Assembly (NCBI GenBank): GCA_031431395.1
Contig: JANPDJ010000186.1
Location: 1 to 5,352 of the forward strand
DNA length: 5,352 nt
Source: VGPE01 sp031431395
GTDB lineage: Bacteria > Chloroflexota > Limnocylindria > Limnocylindrales > CSP1-4
Reading direction: 5' to 3'
The translations under genes and the position numbers were made by a program. This document shows positions 1 through 4,024 of this stretch, piece after piece. Below the pieces are notes generated by a model. The model was given only the letters and a program-made list of their open reading frames with translations, did not search any database and had not been told where the DNA came from. Position 1 is the first letter of the stretch. Each line of letters opens with the position of its first letter.

Positions 1-1
1 C

Positions 2-286
2 GGCACCTACTGGATCGCGGTCCGCGCGGCCGAGGACGGAGCGACCGGCAAGTACGTGCTCGCGCCCGGCGTCCGCGAGGAGTTCGGTCCCGAAGCGGTC
101 GGCGGGATGGCGGACCTCGTCGCGTTCTTCAACGCCCCGTGGCCGCCGGAGCCGGGCTCGCCCACTCCTACGGACGGCGCGGACGGGACGCTGGGCGTCG
201 TTGTGCTTGTCGTGGTGAGTGTCGTCGTGGGCGGCGTGCTAGCGGCGGGGATCCGGCGCCGCCAATCGTCTCGACAACCAGCCTGA
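2..286 (+). CDS. C-terminal end of a membrane-anchored extracytoplasmic protein (5' end outside window)
   Basis: This frame is open from the first bases of the window and ends at a TGA, giving 94 residues of a protein that begins upstream. The first part, GTYWIAVR...GKYVLAPGVREEFG, looks like the last beta strands of a secreted beta-sandwich domain; the 'G-Y-VLA-G-REEF' pattern resembles envelope proteins of unknown function from Thermus, Chloroflexi and Actinobacteria. A Pro/Gly/Thr-rich linker (PEPGSPTPTDGADG) follows, then a strongly hydrophobic segment of about 21 residues (LGVVVLVVVSVVVGGVLAAGI) and a short basic tail (RRRQSSRQPA). That order, with positive residues after the helix, predicts an outside domain held by one C-terminal membrane anchor. 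ATG and GTG codons occur inside the frame, but the open reading upstream and domain-like residues before them argue against a start here. Family name is not certain; the anchor is clear. Confidence 0.65.
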   Translation, partial: GTYWIAVRAAEDGATGKYVLAPGVREEFGPEAVGGMADLVAFFNAPWPPEPGSPTPTDGADGTLGVVVLVVVSVVVGGVLAAGIRRRQSSRQPA

Positions 287-300
287 CGCGGCTCGAGCGC

Positions 301-332
301 GGCTTCAGGGCGCGGCGGCTTCAGGGCGCTGA
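301..332. repeat. Two-copy 16-bp tandem repeat
   Basis: GGCTTCAGGGCGC occurs at 301-313 and again at 317-329, a period of 16 with 13 identical bases at the start of each unit. It lies just beyond the stop codon of the transposase remnant on the minus strand, and the second copy runs into it. It is probably a small slippage duplication in a decaying region. No function is suggested by the sequence. Confidence 0.5.
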
Positions 333-476
333 GGCCTCGAACCGGATCCATGAGCTGCGCGGGCGCTTGCGTGGCTCGGGCACGATGAGGCCCGCTCCAT
401 GGAGGATGCGCCGGACCGTGAGCTCCGTGCGCACCTCGACGACCCGGGCGCGCACGGCCTCGGGCGTCCGCCGCAG
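321..476 (-). pseudogene. IS481-family-like transposase remnant, internally shortened
   Basis: Read on the minus strand from 476 to a TGA at 323-321, this stretch gives 51 residues. The first part, RRTPEAVRARVVEVRTEL, resembles the linker after the N-terminal helix-turn-helix of IS481-type transposases (typically R-TP-AVEARVVELR...). The second part, VRRILHGAGLIVPEPRKRPRSSW..FEASAP, resembles the segment just before the DDE catalytic core (pattern 'T-RRIL---GLV-P-PRKRPRSS--RFEA--PNE-WQ'). In family members about 25 residues with a second helix-turn-helix separate the two parts; here they are fused. The catalytic DDE domain is absent, as is the N-terminus. It cannot encode an active transposase and is scored as a relic. 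The family assignment rests on remembered motifs, not on a search. Confidence 0.6.
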
Positions 477-566
477 GTAGCCGCCCTTCACGACCCATGA
501 TCCACGCGGGACCGCGTCAAGCAGGCGTGCAAGGAGCCGATCGATGGCGACGACGAGATGGATCCG
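477..566 (-). pseudogene. AbiEii-type nucleotidyltransferase toxin fragment (N-terminal piece)
   Basis: The minus strand from 566 to 477 encodes about 30 residues including VVAIDRLLARLLDAVPRGSW and then VVKGGY. In AbiEii / type IV toxin nucleotidyltransferases the N-terminal region reads roughly 'F-RLLARL....W-LKGG-AL-LR', where the KGG turn starts the nucleotidyltransferase fold, followed by the R-T-DLD metal-binding strand. Here the match stops immediately after GGY and the frame continues, without a stop, into the transposase relic. The DLD motif and all later parts of the toxin are missing, and no AbiEi-like antitoxin is seen upstream. The frame is open upstream to a GTG at 617, but those extra residues (AKRWPGGWLPRR) do not look like the family. 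A short hydrophobic-basic helix could mimic this by chance, hence moderate confidence. Confidence 0.45.
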
Positions 567-857
567 ACGCCGCGGCAGCCATCCACCTGGCCACCGCTTG
601 GCACCGGCTGCTGTCACGTACCCGCCCCACGGGTATCTGGCTTAGCGGCGCCCTGGCATTGACACCTGGCGAGGATCGTCGAGGGCACGAAGACGTGAAC
701 CAAGGCCCGCCCGGAGCCGATGGATGAGGTCCTTCGCTGGAGCCACCGGCGCGGTTCGAGGGCGGCAAGGTACCGGGCCTGCGGGAAGCCCGTCGGATCG
801 TCCGCCCACGGCTGCCGGCCGGGGGGCTTGAGCCTGCCTGCAATGTGACGCCGGCCG
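567..857. other. Non-coding or unrecognisable stretch
   Basis: About 290 bases with no convincing gene on either strand. All six frames give Arg/Pro/Ser/Gly-rich translations typical of shadow reading in GC-rich DNA, and I recognise no domain. A TTGACA at 659-664 lacks a matching -10 box. Together with the two relics next to it, this is best read as decayed DNA between the left-hand gene and the right-hand cluster. Confidence 0.5.
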
Positions 858-1049
858 GTGTTGCTGCTTGCCGTTTCCGGCGTGGCCACGCTGCTGCTGT
901 TCGCCGTCCAGATCGTGGCGAATGTGTTCCTCTTCCCTCTTCTGCTGATCGACCTCACCGTGCTCGCCGTCGCCAGTAGCTGGCTCGCGCTGGCCGTGCC
1001 GCGCCTGACCTCACCCGTTTCAACGGGCGCGCCAGTCGCGATCCAGTGA
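858..1049 (+). CDS. Possible small two-helix membrane protein
   Basis: A 63-residue frame runs from a GTG at 858 to a TGA at 1047-1049. An in-frame TGA at 846-848 shows it is not the tail of a longer frame in this phase. Residues 1-28 (LLLAVSGVATLLLFAVQIVANVFLF) and 29-48 (LLLIDLTVLAVASSWLALAV) are strongly hydrophobic, forming two membrane helices joined by a short turn; the tail is polar with Thr/Ser/Pro. Such long hydrophobic runs rarely arise by accident in GC-rich shadow frames, which supports coding. Against it, no Shine-Dalgarno or clear promoter lies before the GTG and the left flank is decayed DNA, so it could be the surviving end of a larger membrane protein. It runs toward the minus-strand operon. 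No family recognised. Confidence 0.42.
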   Translation: MLLLAVSGVATLLLFAVQIVANVFLFPLLLIDLTVLAVASSWLALAVPRLTSPVSTGAPVAIQ

Positions 1050-1108
1050 CGATGGCGGCGGGTCAGGCAAGATCACCAAACGAAGCCCGACCGGCGATCA
1101 ACGGCAAC

Positions 1109-1133
1109 GCTCGTGCCGCGCCCCGGGCCGAGC
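1109..1133 (-). terminator. Putative hairpin terminator after the minus-strand operon
   Basis: GCTCG at 1109-1113 pairs with CGAGC at 1129-1133, and GCC at 1115-1117 pairs with GGC at 1126-1128, giving an 8-pair stem with one bulged base and an 8-base loop. It starts 26 bases past the stop of the SRPBCC gene and also lies downstream of the small + strand gene, so it could serve both. There is no T-run, which is common in GC-rich genomes but lowers certainty. Confidence 0.35.
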
Positions 1134-1159
1134 AAGCCCAACTCGGCGCCGGCCAGCGG

Positions 1160-1633
1160 CTACCCAAGTGACCCGGCGGGCGACGGCGAAGACCTGAGGT
1201 CGGCCTCGATGACCGCCTTCAGGCGGGCGACGTCGCGCTCGAACATGACCTGCACGTTCCGCTGAAGGAGTGGTTGGACGATCTTCATCCAGCGGCGCAG
1301 AGGCGCCTCGTTGGAGAGCGTGAGTCTCGTGCCGCCGCCGACGGGCTCGAGCGCGTAGCGCATCCGCGACGGTGCCGGGGCAAGCTGCGACGTGATGTCG
1401 TAGCCGTATTGCCGTGGCGGCTCGTAGACCGTGACCAGCGCGGTCGTCGGGATCCGCATCCACAGCCACCTGCCCTCGTGCTCCATCGCCGAGCCGAAAC
1501 CGACCGGCCCAGGCGTCGTGACGCGCGTGGACACGGCGCTCTCCTGCCAGCGCGGTCCATGCTCGGGGATGGTGATGAAGCGGAAGACTTCCTCCGCGGA
1601 CGCCAGGATGACGATGGACGCTTCGACGCGCAT
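1160..1633 (-). CDS. SRPBCC (START/Bet v1-like) family protein
   Basis: This 157-residue cytosolic protein has the length and layout of the SRPBCC helix-grip fold, whose members bind hydrophobic ligands such as lipids or polyketides in a deep cavity, sometimes with enzymatic activity. Visible parts: a first strand (VEASIVILASAEEVFRFIT, residues 3-21) with the typical 'A-AEEVF-FI' entry into helix 1; PEHGPRWQESAVSTRV (23-38); the long strands around residues 55-105, including YEPPRQYGYDI and MRYALEPVGGGTRLTL; and a C-terminal amphipathic helix (114-146) that closes the cavity. ATG at 1633 is preceded by GAAAGG at 1645-1650, 11 bases away. It is the last gene of the operon, 15 bases after the 52-residue protein, whose stop codon overlaps this ribosome site. 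Fold assignment is confident; the ligand is unknown. Confidence 0.85.
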   Translation of the reverse strand: MRVEASIVILASAEEVFRFITIPEHGPRWQESAVSTRVTTPGPVGFGSAMEHEGRWLWMRIPTTALVTVYEPPRQYGYDITSQLAPAPSRMRYALEPVGGGTRLTLSNEAPLRRWMKIVQPLLQRNVQVMFERDVARLKAVIEADLRSSPSPAGSLG

Positions 1634-1648
1634 TGGACGCGCGGCCTT

Positions 1649-1807
1649 TCAGGCGGTGAGTGGCATGGTCATGAGCCGAATGCCGACGACAACAAGCCAG
1701 ATCGCGAACAGCAGCAGCCCGAGGGCGATGCCCAACGCGACGCCGAGGCCGGGTACGTCGATCAGGATCGATGACAGCCCAGCCAGGACGAAGCCGATCC
1801 CGATCAA
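1649..1807 (-). CDS. Small two-helix membrane protein (52 aa, TTG start, overlaps previous gene)
   Basis: A 52-residue frame begins at a TTG (1807-1805) that shares bases with the TGA of the preceding gene (TTGA) and ends at a TGA (1651-1649) just before the SRPBCC gene. The translation starts MIGIGFVLAGLSSILIDVPG and continues with a long hydrophobic helix (LGVALGIALGLLLFAIWLVVVGI), then a short tail RLMTMPLTA. Two membrane passes are predicted, about residues 2-16 and 21-43. The frame fills the gap between two operon genes almost exactly and is strongly hydrophobic, which favours real coding. No Shine-Dalgarno precedes the TTG, so translation is probably coupled to the upstream gene. An alternative is that it is the C-terminal part of that gene, reached by a -1 shift at a CCCC run, or split by a base error. 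No family recognised. Confidence 0.65.
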   Translation of the reverse strand: MIGIGFVLAGLSSILIDVPGLGVALGIALGLLLFAIWLVVVGIRLMTMPLTA

Positions 1808-2316
1808 CCGGGGTGCAGGCCGATCCAGCCCAGGATCGTCGCTGGGACGAGGGCCGCCGCCGGGATCCAGATGAACGGCGGGATGTCACCCAGGCCGATT
1901 CCGATCCCGGCTGCCAAGTATGGTCGGAGTACGCCAAGGAAGAATGGCACCATCGCAAACCCCGAGATGGCCAAGGCACCCAGTGCCCAGGCGTGCCCGT
2001 CCTTCAGCGCAAACCAGACGAGGGCGAGCTCCACGATCCCTAATCCCACGAGGATGCCGGCCAGCGCCATGAACACGATCGCCCGAAACCTCACGAGGGT
2101 TGGATCACCGTCGAGCAGGGCGCGCGGCGACCCTCCGAACAGCGCACGATCCGGTCCTTCGTTGAGAAACAGATATCGCCGACCAACGTCCATCCCCTCG
2201 GGCACGAGCTGGAAGATGGCACCCGTCAGCAGGCCGACCACGAGGTGGACCACGGCGCCCGCTGTGAACAGGACGACAGCCGCACCGAGCGGCGAGGCCC
2301 ACTCGAACTCACGCAT
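1804..2316 (-). CDS. Four-helix integral membrane protein of unknown function
   Basis: ATG at 2316 is chosen over an in-frame start at 2352 because GGAGAG lies about 8 bases before it and the longer version would abut the previous stop codon. The product has 170 residues. Hydrophobic segments lie near residues 10-35 (AAVVLFTAGAVVHLVVGLL), 78-104, 108-132 and 146-166. A polar loop between helices 1 and 2 (about 36-77) carries LVPEGMDVGRRYLFLNEGPDRALFGG-type sequence and is probably the functional part. The protein ends LGWIGLHPG with no polar tail, which is short for such a protein and leaves open a continuation in the next frame. It follows the DUF998-like gene by 35 bases and overlaps the small membrane gene by 4. 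I do not recognise the family; membrane location is clear. Confidence 0.82.
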   Translation of the reverse strand: MREFEWASPLGAAVVLFTAGAVVHLVVGLLTGAIFQLVPEGMDVGRRYLFLNEGPDRALFGGSPRALLDGDPTLVRFRAIVFMALAGILVGLGIVELALVWFALKDGHAWALGALAISGFAMVPFFLGVLRPYLAAGIGIGLGDIPPFIWIPAAALVPATILGWIGLHPG

Positions 2317-2351
2317 CGCTTCGCTCTCCGCTCCAGATCGCCGATGGTCCA

Positions 2352-3032
2352 CTACGTGGCGATCGCCGGGTCAGATGTTGGCGGATTTGGACGGTCTTCA
2401 ACATCTGGGCCGTCTGTCCGTTTGAGCAGCCCGTGGAGACGGATGGCGACAGCCATCTGCCATGCGTAGGCAATCAACAGGACGACTCGCTGCCAGACAC
2501 CCACACGGTCCTCTCCGAGGGCTGGACCGATGAAGAACATCGTGACGAGGACCAACCCGACGGCAAGCGATGGCCGGGCGAACGAGCGCCCCTCCGGGCG
2601 ATGTCGGAAGGTTCGCCAGGCGACCACGGGCAGCAGGGTGGTGATCGCGAAGTACGTCAGCCCCACGAGCGTGTGCAGGAGCATCGTCACGGACTGCGGC
2701 ACCGGCGGACAGCCTGGGTCGCAGTTGAACATGCCCGAGGCGGCAATCAGGATGGCCTGGCTGGCGGCCAATCCGAACAGCCAACCGGGGCCGAACCCGG
2801 CGCGGATCGCCACCGCGTACAGGGCGTACAGCAGCGCCGCCAGACCGAAACCGCCGATGTTCCAGATGAGGGCAGTCGTCGCGCCTTTTTCGCCGAGCTC
2901 ACTGATGGCGTCACGGAGTGGCTCGTACCCCGGCCGCATGGCGCCGAGCGCCACCGAAACGCCAAGGAACCAGATGGGCTGAATGATTCCCGCGAGCGCG
3001 AACCGTGAGAGCAGGGGTCGTCCAATCGGCAT
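2352..3032 (-). CDS. DUF998 family six-helix membrane protein
   Basis: The 226-residue product has the DUF998 pattern: a first helix (about 11-31), then RPGYEPLRDAISELG (33-47), further helices at about 52-77 and 83-101, then GMFNCDPGCPP (100-110), a helix starting with LLHTLVG (118-124) and two more helices (about 153-172 and 180-200), ending in a polar Pro/Asp-rich tail. The conserved 'PxRDAISELG', 'GxFxxDPG' and 'H' motifs sit where the family has them, which makes this assignment strong; the biochemical role of DUF998 is not known to me. ATG at 3032 is chosen because the family-like sequence begins soon after it, and a promoter -10 box lies only 6 bases upstream, which excludes the longer TTG start at 3098. 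There is no Shine-Dalgarno, consistent with a leaderless message. The gene lies 67 bases after the TetR gene on the same strand. Confidence 0.88.
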   Translation of the reverse strand: MPIGRPLLSRFALAGIIQPIWFLGVSVALGAMRPGYEPLRDAISELGEKGATTALIWNIGGFGLAALLYALYAVAIRAGFGPGWLFGLAASQAILIAASGMFNCDPGCPPVPQSVTMLLHTLVGLTYFAITTLLPVVAWRTFRHRPEGRSFARPSLAVGLVLVTMFFIGPALGEDRVGVWQRVVLLIAYAWQMAVAIRLHGLLKRTDGPDVEDRPNPPTSDPAIAT

Positions 3033-3038
3033 GTCGAC

Positions 3039-3084
3039 ACAATTCGCGGGACGTTGACGTTGGTCAAGAAAACGCGAAAAAAGC
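3039..3084 (-). promoter_or_regulatory. Putative leaderless promoter of the DUF998 operon
   Basis: Read on the minus strand: a T-rich stretch (3084-3068, TTTTTT then TTTTC) unusual in this GC-rich window and like an UP element; TTGACC at 3067-3062 as -35 box (5 of 6 consensus); a 17-base spacer; AATTGT at 3044-3039 as a weak -10 box (3 of 6); then GTCGAC and the ATG at 3032. Transcription would begin at or next to the A of the ATG, agreeing with the missing ribosome site. The -10 box is poor, so the call leans on the -35, spacing and position. Confidence 0.5.
3054..3067. promoter_or_regulatory. Candidate TetR operator: TTGAC-N4-GTCAA palindrome
   Basis: TTGAC at 3054-3058 and GTCAA at 3063-3067 form a perfect 5-base inverted repeat around GTTG. 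It covers the -35 box of the DUF998 promoter, so a bound dimer would block RNA polymerase. It lies 33 bases past the end of a TetR-family gene, whose proteins bind short palindromes as dimers. Arms are short and the pairing of regulator and site is inferred. Confidence 0.4.
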
Positions 3085-3099
3085 GTCGATCCGTGCAAG

Positions 3100-3720
3100 T
3101 CAGCCGAGATGGTCCGTACGTGGGGCGGTCCTCAGGGGAACGACGAGGCCGTACCCTCGCAGCAGCGCCCGCAGCTCGCTTCGGAGGCCCCCCGGTGCGG
3201 GTTCGATGCCGGTCAGCGCAGGGCCCAGGGCAACGTTGATCATGGTCGATGCCAGCTCGCGGGCCGCCCCCTCGCTGAGATGGGGCGCCGCGCGCCGGGC
3301 CAGGTCGCTGACCAGGCCGATGCGCCGCTTGAGGCTGGCATCCAGCCTGCCCTGCTCGTCGTCTCGAAGTCCAACCTCACGCAGGAGCCTGGCTGCGAGG
3401 ATGTAGTTCGGCGCCTCGGCGACGGCAGCCTCGATCCAGCCCGACAGGTGCGTGGCCGGGTCACCGGCGGAGATGTCGGGCGGCGGTGCATGAAGCTCCG
3501 GGTACATGGCCACCAGCGGAAAGAGCGCGAAGGCCTTCTTCGACGGGAAGTACCGGTACAGGGCAGGGATCGACAGACCGCAGGCGCTCGCGAGCGCCTT
3601 GAGCGTCGCTCCTCGGTACCCGTGGCGACGGAAGACCGGGGCAGCCCGAACATACAGCTCGCGCCGTCGTGCGAACGGCTCCTCGGTCGTCCACTCTGGC
3701 CTGGATGTCGTGGCTGCCAC
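3100..3720 (-). CDS. TetR family transcriptional regulator
   Basis: The 206-residue product has the TetR layout. Residues 17-63 hold the DNA-binding domain: helix 1 (RRRELYVRAAPVFRRHGYRG), then ATLKALASACGLSIPALYRY with the helix-turn-helix, closed by the hallmark YRYFPSK (55-61). The rest (about 75-196) is the helical ligand-binding and dimer domain, including WIEAAVAEAPNYILAARLLREVG and a C-terminal ALLRGYGLVVPL helix. Usual family length is 190-220. The start is a GTG at 3720; no other start lies upstream before a stop, and no internal Met occurs before residue 72. A G-run (GGGGG) lies 1 base before the GTG, too close for a normal ribosome site. It is the first gene of the minus-strand series and probably controls it, and perhaps itself, in response to an unknown small hydrophobic ligand. 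Confidence 0.93.
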   Translation of the reverse strand: MAATTSRPEWTTEEPFARRRELYVRAAPVFRRHGYRGATLKALASACGLSIPALYRYFPSKKAFALFPLVAMYPELHAPPPDISAGDPATHLSGWIEAAVAEAPNYILAARLLREVGLRDDEQGRLDASLKRRIGLVSDLARRAAPHLSEGAARELASTMINVALGPALTGIEPAPGGLRSELRALLRGYGLVVPLRTAPRTDHLG

Positions 3721-3941
3721 GCCCCCGAGTATGAGCGGCCGACCAAATCAGCCACCAGCGATCATTCCTCGTCCGCGGCGATGCATGGTCGGGCCGGAAG
3801 CTGAAATGCAGGACCTGCCGGCCTCGCCCCCGGCACCAGCGGCCCGCCGACCGTCCGCGACGACTACGATCATGTGCGTCCATGGCTGACCGCTCGGGCG
3901 ACTGACTGAGACACTGTCGCCCGCTTCCCTTTGGTCTTCGG

Positions 3942-3970
3942 TTGACATTGAAGGGTTAGCGGTGCACTCT
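3942..3970 (+). promoter_or_regulatory. Possible promoter of the fic gene
   Basis: TTGACA at 3942-3947 is a perfect -35 hexamer. At 17 bases spacing the -10 position reads CACTCT (3965-3970), which matches poorly. If used, transcription would start near 3977, leaving a leader of about 48 bases. The -35 box overlaps the first copy of the direct repeat. Confidence 0.35.
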
Positions 3971-4009
3971 CGGCACATCCCTTCATTCATGCTGTGACAT
4001 TGAAGGGTT
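3943..4009 (+). repeat. 15-bp direct repeat upstream of fic
   Basis: TGACATTGAAGGGTT occurs exactly at 3943-3957 and 3995-4009. The offset of 52 bases is close to five helical turns, so both copies face the same side of the DNA. CCCTTCA at 3979-3985 is the reverse complement of the TGAAGGG core and can pair with the second copy (4001-4007) to form a 7-pair stem in the leader just before the ribosome site. Placement suggests regulator sites or a leader structure. The protein that binds is unknown. Confidence 0.6.
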
Positions 4010-4015
4010 GCAGCC

Positions 4016-4020
4016 GGAGG
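4016..4020 (+). promoter_or_regulatory. Ribosome binding site deciding the fic GTG start
   Basis: GGAGG at 4016-4020 lies 4 bases before GTG 4025. The spacing is tight but the sequence is a full Shine-Dalgarno core, and no such site precedes the next in-frame ATG at 4070. Confidence 0.65.
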
Positions 4021-4024
4021 CGAC

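Larger units (their letters stand above)
3721..4024. other. Divergent intergenic region between TetR and Fic genes
   Basis: No gene is supported on either strand here. On the TetR side, CATACT (minus strand, 3734-3729, 4 of 6 to the -10 consensus) lies about 8 bases before the GTG, with no good -35 box. The middle part (3740-3900) shows nothing recognisable. On the Fic side, 3940-4024 holds a perfect TTGACA box, a 15-base direct repeat and a ribosome site, described separately. Confidence 0.5.

Noticed and set aside
7..498. Minus-strand open frame of 163 codons
   Set aside because: Pro/Ala/Thr/Ser-rich low-complexity translation, opposite the membrane-anchored protein end and in a different phase from the transposase relic.
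659..687. TTGACA as a promoter for the 858 frame
   Set aside because: No acceptable -10 box occurs at 16-18 bases, and the distance to the GTG is about 200 bases of sequence with no other signals.
1098..1979. Long minus-strand open frame of 293 codons
   Set aside because: It overlaps the SRPBCC gene, the 52-residue gene and part of the four-helix gene in another phase. Its translation is Arg/His/Ala-rich without hydrophobic or domain pattern, whereas the overlapped frames show clear folds and helices.
3069..3084. ACGC-GAAAAAA-GCGT as a terminator for the TetR gene
   Set aside because: The stem has only 4 pairs, and the T-rich minus strand sits directly upstream of a -35 box, so an UP-like element explains it better.
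3506..3889. Plus-strand open frame reaching into the intergenic region before fic
   Set aside because: Most of it is antisense to the TetR DNA-binding domain and the rest is Pro/Ala-rich with no recognisable features.
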